Assembly: GCA_026874595.1 (NCBI GenBank)
Contig: CM049314.1
Location: 24,315,729 to 24,379,728, forward strand
Reading direction: 5' to 3'
Length of the DNA stretch: 64,000 nt
Source: Sipunculus nudus
Lineage: Eukaryota > Annelida > Sipuncula > Golfingiida > Sipunculidae
Below the pieces are notes generated by a model. It ran no database searches, had not been told where the DNA came from, and worked only from the letters and a program-made list of their open reading frames with translations. The translations under genes were made by a program, and so were the position numbers. Positions 38,914 to 52,000 of this stretch are shown here, one piece after another. The stretch's first letter is position 1. Every line of letters begins with the position of its first letter.

Positions 38914-39451
38914 TAGACTGGTACCCTGCTCTATTAAGGCCCTCAAGCCAAGCATAGAGACAGGCGTACAACGCCATCTTAAGTACTCCCAGTTGCAACT
39001 CCTGACCTACCTGTAGACTGGTTCCAACTCCAGCCTACACGCTCATACCGATTGTCATGGACGTTCACGCGATCCTTGTTGGTTATCCGTGAAGATTTCT
39101 TATAAAATTACTTTCTTTATTTATTTAAAGTTTACAAATATTGAAGAATTGGTTGTTGCACAAAAATTGACTGACGGATGTATAGATGAACGATATACTG
39201 AATATCTGATATTCCACTGTACATGGCATTGGTTTATAATCAATATCTATTAATCTAATCATAAATGTCACACGAAATGTACAGCCAACTTTTGACAACT
39301 TCTCTGAGCAAACGAAATGCTAATTTTTATCATATGTAAATCATACTTGAGATGGAACCAGTCTGCCGGGAGTCCTGAAGATGGCGTTGTACGCCCGTCT
39401 CTATGATTGGCCTAGAGCAGCGGTGCCATAATAGAGCGGGGTACCAGTCTA
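38914..39451. mobile_element. MULE-like MITE, copy B, nested in the foldback left arm
   Basis: Starts TAGACTGGTACCCTGCTC and ends GGGGTACCAGTCTA, with long inverted termini. The target duplication ATCAGCGCG (38905-38913 and 39452-39460) is a perfect 9 bp inside a CGCTGATCAGCGCG palindrome. The other arm of the foldback is intact at the same site, so this insertion is younger than the foldback. Confidence 0.9.
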
Positions 39452-41527
39452 ATCAGCGCGCTGATCAGCGGTCGGCAGTATAAAACGCTGATCAGCGCGC
39501 TGATCAGCCACCTTTAAATGACAGCATTGATTTGAGGCAAATTATCTCTCATACAGCAACCTCCGCCTATTTAGTGATTAAATATGATTAAAAGACACCT
39601 TTCCTATCAGTATTACGTATTTACAAACATATGCATATATTTTAATTGTGTTCATAATTATACATGAAACGCAAGTTACCAGCCAGTGACTATTTCGCTG
39701 ATCAGCGGCGCTGATTAGGAACCTTTCAATCCAAGCATTTATTTTAGACGAATTAGCCCCATATAACAACCTCCGACTATTGTGTGATTAAATATGATTT
39801 AAAGATATATATTCTATAAGTATTTCATATTATCAAACAACGAAAACACTTTAAATGTGTTACTTATTATGCATGAAACCTTTCTACCACCTATTTCGCT
39901 GATCAGCAAACTGCGCAATGCATTCGCTGATTAAGTGCTCATCAGCAATGACTTACGCATTACATGACTAGTATGATACCTCTCATCTGTGATTCTCTAT
40001 AATGGTAACATAGAAACCTCTCAGTTGTTTTATTTAATTATTTCCTGTGAAAACCGAATGACTGCCAAAACATCGTACCTTGTACAATTTACAAAAATCC
40101 GTTCCCCACAGGAGATATTAGCTGACAGTAGGGGGCGCTGCAGTAATTTTTTTGGTAGATTTTCACCGGCCAGGTGATAGAATTATAGCTGAGATTAAAA
40201 CTAAGTTTGAATGAATTAAAAAAATTTAATTAATTAACAATATCTTGCACATATATTTATGTGAAAATGCCACTAATGAACCAACAGCAAAATATTGTGG
40301 ACTGTGGATTTTTTTCAATCGCTAATATTGTTTTTTAATTGATTTCAAAATGGGTCTATATAGGAACTAGTAAGACAGGGTGTATTTTGATCAGACAAAA
40401 GTGAGATAAATTAATTAGAAGTAGGCATATTTAGTCGTTTTCCTAAAGAAACCGTAAAAAGATTTACAATTTAATGGAAGGGTCTTTCTACGAAAAACTT
40501 CCTATTTCAGCAGGTATACAGCATCTGAAAAATAACGTCTTAATATTTATTTTATGGAGTCTATTATAGCAATAAAAATATAAACTACTAGTATATAAAA
40601 TTTCTTTCAGCAGAGCAGGTACTTTCATGTTAAATTATAATTTTGGCTTAATTAATGCTCTCAATGTATCATCAGTTTCAACACTGCTACAGACATGCGC
40701 GGTCCCGCATAATTTATTTAGAACAAAATATGGAAGGTTCACAATTACGATGTATTGTATAATAAAAATATATATTTCAACCTTGTAAACTGCGTATTTT
40801 TAATGTGTTCCGGTTATATCCTAAAGCAAAATAAAAATGCAACCCACAGAAGGTATATAATCCAATAAATTGAAGGGAAATTTATAGCAATCTTCCTCGG
40901 TCAATAAAAATGTTGGCGATAAAATCATTTTCTAATATATTTCTAAGTCATTTTATTTATTTCTTGAAATTATGCTTATTTCAACATATAACGGTGCTGA
41001 AGAAGGAGAACTATGTTGAATTTAAATAAATGAAATAATTGGCAAAACTATTACTTAAAGCATGCAGATTTCTTTTATAATAAATATTTAAAATGTTTTA
41101 TATTTTATAATACCTAACACATTGTTCCCTATAAAAACGATGAAGTTCTGAATAACAATGCCATTGTAGAATTTAGATATTACATCTATCCTGTTACCTT
41201 ATTGTTTCAACACCGTTCATCGACATTCACTACCGTTAAAAGGGGAAAAAAGGTGATGATTTTATATAGTGTTGTAATTAAGTGTAATTACTCCTTCAAC
41301 CTTTCTAGTACTCAGTATATTTATGTTGATAGTGTATGCTGTTTTCCAAAACTATGAAAAGCATTCCTATATTCCAATCATTTTTGAAAAATATATAAGT
41401 AACGATGTTAAAGCAATAGATATGCGGACATTTTTACACAGTTGTGGAAATGTCCTGTTGTAAAATGAAAAAAAAAATAAATACCGATAATGATGTTTTT
41501 GTGGAGTTATTCTTTGACGTTACTTCA

Positions 41528-41547
41528 ACACACACACACACACACAT
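41528..41547. repeat. (CA)n microsatellite
   Basis: Short CA tract followed by TATATA in the loop of the foldback element. Confidence 0.85.
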
Positions 41548-42883
41548 ATATATAATATATATAAGTGGGATTAAAACAGGAGTAATTTATCAATATCGTG
41601 TTAAAATCGATCAAATCATCTATATAATGATGTTTAAAAAAATTCTGACGACCCACTTTTTAAATGTAAAAAAAGGGAAATATAAGAGGGATGTATAAAG
41701 AAACTTGTGAAAGTTTTTAAAGAACGATTATATTAAACATATGAAGAATGAAAGAATCCTTAGGCTACACGTACAGTTCTTAATAAAAATAAGAGGATAA
41801 TCAGTCTTTTAATGTGGCTATATACATTAACATTCTTAATTTTTGATAAATTCAAATTTTATATACATATACTTATAGTGCGTATCTCAGCTATTTATCT
41901 TACCTGGCCGGTGAACACCTGACAACAAATTACTGCAGCGCCCCCTACGGTTAGCTAATATCTCCGAGTGGTCGGTTGGGCACTAATATTTTAAAGTTGT
42001 ATGAAGTAGTCTGGTATGGGCGATGTATTGGCTATCACTCGGTTTCACAGGATATAGGTAAAACAACTGAGAGCCTTCAATATTACCATTATAGAGAATC
42101 ACGCGTGACAGGTGTCTTTGTCAAGAAGTACGTAAATCATTGCCGATGAGCGATTGCGCAGTTTGCTGATCAGCAAAATAGTAGGTGGTAGAAAGGTTTC
42201 ATGCATAATTAGTAACACATTAAACGTGTTTTCTTATGTTTGTAAATATTAAATACTTATAGAATATGTATCTTTAAATCACATTTAATAACATAAAAGT
42301 CGAAGGTTGTTATATGGGGCTAATTCGTCTAAAATAAATGCTTGGATTGAAAGGTTCCTAATCAGCGCCGCTGATCAGCGAAATAGTTACTGGCTGTTAA
42401 CTTGCGTTTCATGTATAATTATGAACACGATTAAAATATATGCATATGTTTGTAAATACGTAATACTGATAGGGAAGGTGTCTTTTAATCATATTTAATC
42501 ACTAAATAGGCGGAGGTTGCTGTATGAGAGATAATTTGCCTCAAATCAATGCTGTCATTTAAAGGTGGCTGATCAGCGCGCTGATCAGCGTTTTATACTG
42601 CAGACCGCTGATCAGCGCGCTGATCAGCGAATTATACCCTCCCACCTTGCGGCTTCCATATTTGACTGACTATCTTTGCACTAGACTAGTTTAAATTAAA
42701 TATTATATAATTATAAGCCAAATCAAACAGTTCTGATATAAATGTTTATGTTACTGTATTTATATTACATCTTACACATTAAAATACAATATTTTATCAA
42801 TTGGTGTCATGATGGAGACAAAATAGTCCGACTTTCTAGTGAAATCTTCAGCGGCTGTTCAGTGGAAAACACCAGCGGTGGCA

Positions 42884-42891
42884 ACTTCCGG
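42884..42891 (-). promoter_or_regulatory. ETS-type site upstream of ATG3
   Basis: ACTTCCGG lies about 130 bp before the ATG3 start codon, in the 370-bp gap between the foldback element and ATG3. This sequence is the core ETS/GABP motif common in housekeeping promoters. It is a sequence match only. Confidence 0.4.
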
Positions 42892-43022
42892 AATTTGACA
42901 GGAGTGCGTTTGACAGATGAAAAACACTAACAAATCAGGTTGCTGGCCCGGCAAACTGATCAACAGCTGCGTCCTTCTGTGTAAACAGACTCGTCTAACA
43001 TTGACTATACACCAAACTAACC

Positions 43023-46000
43023 ATGCAGAACGTTATTAATGCAGTGAAGGGTAAAGCATTGAACGTGGCAGAGTACTTGACGCCAGTACTGAAGGTAAGC
43101 CAGGCCCAGCCTGACAGTGACACTGACAGAGGCTGGGTACCTACTGCCACTGGCACTGCAAGTGTCAGTGCTGGATCTAGTTCTGAGTTATAATATGACT
43201 TCCAAGGACACGCCTATAAATTAGTATATGCATATGAAAAAGGTGGCCCGAGTATAGAATCCGGTCTTCATTTCCAAGATGGGTCTAAACTGACTGGACC
43301 GTCTCATATTTGTAGTAATTAACATAAGCCATGACATGCCCGATGGTATTACATCGACAAGCCTCTTAATTCTCCATTACATGAATCCTAAACATCATTA
43401 CGTCCGTCCGTATACACCCATGACCTTGTCCATGCAGACCGGATTCTATACTCGCTCCAAAAAGGTAAAACAGATATAGATCAAGCATTAAATATTAATA
43501 ATTATTAAAATGTGTAAACTAGAATAGGTTCTTCATGTATATATTATATATATATGTTGTGATTCTTTTTTTTATAGGTATAAATAGTGTATAACTTGTA
43601 ATGTATACTGTATATATTTGTTTTTTATTCATATTTTTTTCTTTTATGTCAATAACAAAAGTAAAAAAGTAAAATCAAGCGTGTCATGGAACCCACATAC
43701 CATGGAGCCTAACAAAAACCAAATGTTTTAGATCTAATTATAATAAATAAGCAAGATGAGTTATGGAATATAAATTATCATCCACTGATTGGTAAAAGAC
43801 AACACTGTTTTACTCTTCAATTTGAATATTGAAAAACAGTAACAGAATGGCCATATTTCTAGAACTAAATATTTGTTAAGGGAAGCAAATTTTGATGATA
43901 TGAGGAATTATATTGGGACATATCCATGGACCAAACATCTACAGTCTATAGATGATGTTGACAAGTGTTTGGAAATTATAACAGATGTAATAAACTCTAC
44001 AATTCAAAGATATGATCCAATCAGGTGGGACAGTAAAAAGATTAAAGTAAAAAAAGAGCCTATTCCAAGCAACATTCAAGAAAAGATTAAACTAAAAAGA
44101 TGTACATTTACAATGTACAAAAAACAACCAACAATAGAGAACTACAATAAGTATGCTAGGACTAGAAACCAGGTTTAATGGGAGACAAGGAAACGTTATC
44201 TATTAAGATAAAGGAAACTATTTTAGCCAAAGAAGCAAAATGAAACCCCGAAAAATTCTATCAGTATGTTTCCAGGAAAACAAAACCAAGGGAAACCATA
44301 GCTAACTTGCTAAAAGAGGATAGTACTCTCACCCAGTCTGATGCAGAGAAGGCAGAAGTTTTAAATAAATTTTTTAAGTAGTGTTTTTACCAAAAAAAAT
44401 AAGGCGATACCAGATTTTGAGTGCGGGATAAACCACAATCCTGTGCAAACAATAAATATAAAAACTGAGCAGATGAGTTAAGCACTAAGAGCTCTAAAAG
44501 AAGACAAATCTCCAGGGCCTGATGGGATGCACCCAAAAATCCTTAAAGAGTTACATGAAGTAATAGCATTCCCACTGAAGATCTTATTTGAACTTACAAT
44601 TAAGTAGGAAAAAATACCCAAAAAATGGAAAGAAGCTGAGGTCAAACCAATATTTAAAAAAGGGGACAAATGCATAGCAGGAAATTATTGTCCGGTGAGT
44701 ATGACTTCAACAGTGTGTAAAATTTTCGAAGGGTTTGTAAGGGATGAATTATGCAATCATCTAAGGAAATATAATTTATTATCAGATGCTCAGTACAGTT
44801 TTTCTAAGGGTAGATCCTGCATATCTCAGTTATTAGTTACTATTTATAAATGATTGGTTCTCATTGATGGACGAGGGGGAGCCAGTGGATGCTGTATATT
44901 TAGATTTGAGGAAAGCGTTCGACACTGTTTCACACTATTTTCCACATTATTAAAAAAGTTAGAAAGGATATGGGATTAAAGGTAATCTTCTGTCATGGAT
45001 AAGGGATTTCCTGAATAATAGGTCTCAATTTGTAACAGTAAATAAGTAAGGTCTGAGGGAACACAAGTAACCAGTGGTGTTCCTGAAGGAAGTGTACTGG
45101 GTCCCATTTTATTTATTTATTTTATAAATGATATGCCAAAACAAATAGATTGTAAGATCAAAATCTTTGCTGATGACACTAAAGCTTACTCTGCTGTTAA
45201 TACTAATATAGAATCTAAAAACAGTTTACAAAATTGTATCAACCAGTTAGTAAAATGGACTGATCTTTGGCAACTACAATTTAATAGTAAAAAGTTCAGT
45301 ATTATGCATTTGGGGAAGAATAATCCCAGACATAAATATAGTATAAAAGAGGGGGGAGATGTAAGGCAATTAAATATTACACATGTTGAGAAGGGTTTGG
45401 GTAGATGATGAACTCTCATTTGAACAACATATTATTGAGGTGGTTAAAGAATGTAACAAAATTTCTGGACTAATAATGATTACCATCACAAATAAATGTT
45501 AAGATATTATGGTAACCCTTTACAAAACCCTAGTGAGGCCTATAATTGAATATGGAAACCCTGTTTGGAGCCCTAACATAAGGAAATATATAGATAATAT
45601 AGAAGGAGTGCAGAGAAGATTCACAAAAAAGATTATTGGCACAAAAAACATGAATTATGAAAAACGTCTGATGTATCTTAAGCTTCCTGGTTTAGAGTTT
45701 AGAATATTGAGAGGAGATCTTATTGAGGTTTACAAAATAATGCATGGAAAATATGATCCTATAACCACCTCTTCTGTTATCAGTAAAAACAGAAATGAGA
45801 AAATAAGAGGACACACATTAAAACTTACTAAAAAGCACACTAAAACATGTGGTTTCCAGCACTTTTTTACTAATAGAATAATAACAGTTTAGAATAATCT
45901 TCCCAGGGAAACGTAAATGCTGACTCATTAAATGCCTTTAAAAATAGACTGGATAAGGTTTTCCAAAATCATATATATACTACTAACTTCAGTCAAAATT

Positions 46001-49000
46001 AGAAAGAGGAAAGACACTAGAACCTGAAGGATCCCCGGAAACTAGATCTAAGTCATTCAGAAATATGTAATACATAATACCTAGAGGGTCAAAGGCTTCT
46101 AGCCCAGAGCCATATTGTACTACTACTACTACAAGCGAATGTGACCAAACAATGGAACATATTAATATATGTAAATGTACTTATAAACAATGTAATTTTA
46201 GTATATCTAATAATATATCCAGATAACATAGGATTCAAGACTCTATGGCAGTCTATATATAAGCATGCTATTCTGATTTTTTTTATATTTATTATATGAT
46301 CCAATGTGGTGCAAAATTTTCCACAAAAAGCTACTTTAAAAATGATTCAGAGTTTTTGTTTTGTTGGTGATAAAGTAGGATTCTACTCCTACAGTATATG
46401 CATGCTTACAGTATAGATCAGTGGACTAAAATAATAACTCCAAGCATTTGTAGGGAAAGTTTATTTATAAGTAAGATGCATGCCAAAGGCATTTAAGGTG
46501 AATTTTAGCTCAACCGCAACCATACTTTAATTAAAAGTTTGGACCTAGTGACATGAAAAGTCAGAATGCATTAGATGAAGCTCAGAATGAGAGAACGTGT
46601 AACTGCCTGAGCCTGCCCTTAATCACGGTGTGAGACTTGGCTTGTATGGGTAATACTGCACTGTTATTATTGCATTAGACATAAGTATTTTGGTATACTC
46701 CTCCTTCATAATAAAGTTACTGGTGCATCAGTTTTTAAGCTCATCATGCATTTCAGAATTGTGAGCGTTTCTTTAGACCTCAGCTATACTCATAAACATT
46801 ACATAATGTGTGGGTTCTTTTCTGCAAAACACACTCAGCTGCACCATCCAGAATAGACATGTATGAGCATGTTTAAGTTCTGTCGTCCACTTTCATTAAC
46901 AATTAAACTGTTGTTTCTTGCCAATCTGTCTGAATACCAACAGTTGTCTATATCTGTTTTGTGGTTGATTATTGGTAAATTCTGCTGAACAATCTCAAAT
47001 TGCTGTTAAGTGTATGACATTCTAAACTTTATCACTTCGGAATAATATATAAATATGTTTAAACTTTACTTGCCAGTGTTTTATTTTTTTCAGGAATCAA
47101 AGTTTAGAGAAACAGGTGTGATAACTCCAGAAGAGGTAAGTAAGGGGAGGTTAAAATTAAACAAATATAATTTTGGAACAGAAACATATGATGTGATTCA
47201 TTCTTCCTTCATAATTCTTGCATTAGGATACAGAGGTAGCTCAGCAGAAGCTGTTACTGAGTGAGTGTTTATAGTGTTATTGCAACATTTTGGTAGCACA
47301 GTGGGTTCAGTTTAACCAGTTTTCTTACGGATGATGCTATATTGACACATAACAAAATGTTTGTCCTGAATAGAATTAAACTTGCTAAATTTGATGCTAT
47401 ATGCCTTCATGATGAACTTTAAATGTAAGAATAGAATTATATGAAAAATTATTCTTAAAAACCAGATAAAATTAGGTAATTGTGAATCATTATCTTGGAC
47501 TTGTAATTGGTCCATTTTCGGTACATACCAACCAGCTAGACAACTCTTTGATAACTTGGGCTATCATGGCATATTGGGGTCAGTATTTAAAGATGCTCAA
47601 ACAATTTACAGGTAGATTCAAGTTTGTGTTTTGTAGTTTTCCAGTACAGTGGAACCACACCATGCAATCACCCAACAATTGCAACCATTCTCACAATTAG
47701 GACCACTTTTCTTCCAAATATATGATTGTGGTAATTTGGAATATAACAAATATGACTAACCCCAAAATTACGCCCTCTTTGGTCATTCTGCAAGGTAGTC
47801 ATAATTGTTGGGTTCCACTGTGTCTATTTAATCTGGTGTACTCTTGTTTGTTTTTCTCTTTTCTGACATGTTATATGCTTCATGTTAATGGTTAGTTGTG
47901 TGTTTATGTAGCCGGTTATCTCAGAGTGTACTCTTATTCCTCACATCTGAATGAGTTCTTGTTGACAAATAGCTGACCTCTGACCTTGCAGCTTGTTTAT
48001 TTTCAGTTTGTGGCAGCTGGTGACCATCTAGTCCATCACTGTCCCACATGGCAGTGGGCTCAGGCTGAAGAAGGAAAAACCAAACCATACCTACCAAAAG
48101 ATAAGCAGTATCTGGTCACTCGAAATGGTTAGTGTTGAAAATTAAGCCTTTGTGTAAAGATTCATACCACTGCAGGCTGGTCATATGTAAAATTTTACAT
48201 AACAGGGGCATGTGTTTGGGGCAGATCTAAAGAGGGGGGGGCAGGGGTTAGGGGGTTAAAAACTCCCCTCACCAGGAGATATTATCAATGTATAGAATAT
48301 TTGTCTGACAGCTAATTGGCGTCAATCATACTTTGATAAGTGGTCACTAATAATGGTCAGTTACTTTATAGAATTCTTTTTAAATTTTAATTTCAGCTGG
48401 ATGAAATAAAGCTATAATCAGTCTTTTAATAAAATGTCACACTGCTGGTTTGATGAAAGTTAGCATAATGTTGAATTACAGTCCTTACAGACTCCAAGAA
48501 TAAGGAACTATTACATCATAAAGAGTATACTTTTGATGTACTCTATGTGTATATTTTAGAAACATTAACCAAGGATCTGCCTTTGTCACAGAATTTTATG
48601 TACCAGTGCTAGTGTTAACTTAAGATATGTTTAGCCTCGCTCCGTGTACCTGTTCTTATAGTTCCCTGCTACAAGAGAGTAAAACAAGTAGATGTACATA
48701 CAGAAGAACAGGAACGAGTGATAGAAGAAGAGGATGGGGATGGAGGATGGGTTGACACACATCACTTTGCAGGTACATTGAAGCATTCCCTGAAAAGCTC
48801 TGTTTTTTAAAGACAGTCATATACTGTATTTCATTATGTTTGTAGTGTATTATTGTCCCCTGCTTCTGCGGAATGGGGGTCATTGATTTGGGTTTGTCAG
48901 TCTGTCTGTCTGTCCCTCTGTCCATCAGGTTTTCGTTTCCATGTGATAACTTTCCTTAATATTATCCTATTTCATTCAAATTTTGGTTAGTGATTGCTCT

Positions 49001-52000
49001 CATGCATTATACCTTGGTTGGGATTGGTTTTGGAGTGTCTGTCTGAAAATTTATTCTCACCAGCTCCAAAGCAAAACACAAATTTTCCCTTTTGTTCCCA
49101 TATCAGTTCTCTTCATATGTTTTGCCTCTGTTTCATGTGAAATATCACTTAATTGATCCTAGGTTTTGGTTTTTCTTTTATAATGGATCTCCAATATATG
49201 CTTTCAGATTTTTAGAAATAAAACAAGGATCTGATCCCATCAAGAAATCATGTACTATTATTAGCTCAGCTGACTTTCAGTCATCCTGTGCTATAGCGAT
49301 GGGTCTTTGTCCGTCGTCCTTCCGTCTGGTTGCCAAATGATTACTCCAGTTTTAAGTGGTTAGTAGTTTAAGTGGTTAGTAGTTACCCATCACTCTGGAA
49401 AGAATCCAATTGATATGTTGCCAAAAGGCCAAGGTCATAGATCAGAGATGTTCACATAAATACTTACTTTGTAGACCATCTCTATTTTTCTTGTATATAC
49501 CATTGCACCACAACTGGTACATCTCACTGTGTGGCTGTGAGTGACACTCCTGATGTATGACACCCTTTGTATCATCCCATTGAATGATAAGAACATCTTT
49601 AGTGCATAACAAAAACACTCTGTTGCCCCAGGTATTACTTAATGCTTCGGCCAGACGTTAAGACTATAAGAGTATTAAGGTTAAGCTACTGATTTATAAG
49701 ATGATGGGCACATTTTGCAGTTTATTTTATGGAATCATAGCAAAACACTTAGTTTCCTAGATATCTAAATATTTTTTATACAAATCATCAGATATACCAG
49801 CAAGTGTTTGTTCTGATAATTTGTGGGTCTGTACCTGGATTAGGATGGCTTTATTTGGTTCACCCTTCGTGATGATTTCTGCATTTCTATTCTTTCAGGT
49901 TTTGCAGTTTACCTACCCTGCTGACCCCACTAAAAAGCAAGGTGATAATTAAAAAATATTGGACTTACACTTTTATATTTGCATGTCCATAAATCTGATA
50001 TGAGAGCTCTCCAACCTGATCATGCCTTTTGAATTGTCTTAGACATTCACTGCTGTAACATTCTTTGGAGTAATTGCCACAAGTTTGGTCTCTTATTGGA
50101 GGATGTGTGATATCAAATGTCAGACTTTTCAGAAATCCATTATGTCTGCCAGGTAGCCACCTTAGAAATCCTTTTGTCAGTGCAGTTTCTGTGATTCCTT
50201 TTTAATGTTTGGTCCCTTTAAGAGGATGTTTGTTGTCAGATTTCAGACCTGTCAGAAATCCAATGTGGCCACCAGGTAGCTATCTTTACTTTCCTTTTGA
50301 ACATATTATCTCAAGAACTGTGAATGCAGTGGGACGTTTATTAATGTAATCTTGCAAAGGATTTGGTCAAAGATTTCTTTAAAAATATGACCATCATTTA
50401 TGAAAGTTCAGTACAGTTGGTTTGTATTGAATAAAAATTTATACAGAAGCACCTGTTTCTCAGTAATTCTTGCATGAATTCACTTGATTGTTTGCTATAT
50501 ATGTTGATCTTATATTTGGCCTGTGTTGTGTTCATTTTGAGACTGACAGGTAACAAGCAAGCTATGGGATTAGTTCCTGTTGGCTCAACAACCATACATT
50601 TTGCCTCAGACCATCAAGTCACTGTGTTTTAACCAAACATATGTGATATATATTTCTGTCATCGTAGAAAGTTTCAACAAAATTGGCAAATAGGTTGACT
50701 GGAAGTTGTGAATCTCAGCCCATGATGTCGCAGGTCATAATTGGCAGCAGAGTGTCATGACCCATGGTTCACTTGTTATTATTATCATCAGTACTAGAAG
50801 CAGTAGCAGTAGTAGTAGTATAAAGATGATTCAACTGACAAATATCATAAAACTGCTTGTAAATAATTTGTATGATTTAGATATTATGTTTATTTCCTGA
50901 AAATATAGCTGTAAATGTGTAATGTCTAGTGATGATGAACGTTACAGCTTTAATTTGTAAGGAGCCCTATATAGTGTTATATATTTATTTCATTCCCATC
51001 ATGTCTAGACCCATCAGTAACCCAGGCGCAGGAAGCTGTATCAGACATGTCACTAGAGAACAAAGGTGCCAGGGCAGATGAAGAAGAGGATGATGATGAT
51101 GCTCCCGCTATGGACATGGAGGATTATGAAGAGAGTGGAATGTTAGATGCTGAAGACCCTGTGAGTAACTTTTTTACCTCAAATGGGACTGGACAAACCA
51201 AGTACTTAAGGTCTTATTATTGTCGAAAATCATAAAATTGGCATTCTTATGAAAAACTGTGACCTTATAGTTGTTTGTTTTATCCATCTTTTCACACAAA
51301 ATGCTTTTCTGATGTTATAATGTATCAGTTAAAAAAACAGCATTTTAATTCCAATTGGATTCAATTGTCCCAGCTTAGCTCAGGTTAATTTATGCAATAG
51401 ACGGTTGCCATTATTGTCTAGCAGACTTATTCTAATATGTCCTGGCTGGACATATTTTACATTATTAGGATATTTATATTTTTCATATTTTAGCTCAGCT
51501 GATTGAAAGTCATCTAAGCTATAGCAATCACTCTTTGTCCCTCGTCCATCTGTCCGTCCGTCATACCACCCATCCGTTCGTTAACAGACGGTTATGAATC
51601 TTCTAACTTGACATGCAGAGAGGTCAATGAAAAATCTCCTTGGAAACCTGAAATTAGGTCTTTGATACTCATATCTTCAGAGCTATGGGGCTCAGAAGTT
51701 CCCCTCAGAATAATTGTATCCCCATACAAAGTTGGGATACTATGGTTTCACAACAGTCCCGCCGCCACCAGAAAAATCTTGTGAGCGGGATAACTAAAAA
51801 AATATTTCACTGATCTTTTTCAAATTTTACAATTGTTTAGATATAGGTAAGAGGATGAAACCTATTTAGAATGGGGTCATGACCTATGCTAGGAGAGTGA
51901 CCTTGACCTTGAATAGGTTCATTTTTTGCTGAAAATAACACAAATTCTTAAATATCTCAAGAAAGCTTGTGTGGACTGGTCCAAAAATCAAGGTGACCGA

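Larger units (their letters stand above)
38886..42644. mobile_element. foldback DNA element with about 0.76-kb inverted arms
   Basis: The left arm (38886-40196, including a 538-bp later MITE) and right arm (41883-42644) are inverted copies. Both run GGGTATAATTCGCTGATCAG, palindromic CGCTGATCAGCG blocks, then AT-rich sequence, ending at CGCTGCAGTAATTT, CACCGGCCAGGT and AGCTGAGAT. CCTTGCGG flanks both ends (38878-38885 and 42645-42652), an 8-bp duplication compatible with hAT-, P- or Merlin-like mobilisation. The 1.7-kb loop (40197-41882) is AT-rich and has no recognisable transposase. Confidence 0.85.

Noticed and set aside
40197-41882. Transposase gene in the foldback loop
   Set aside because: The loop is AT-rich with only short ORFs (longest 84 codons) and no recognisable catalytic motifs.
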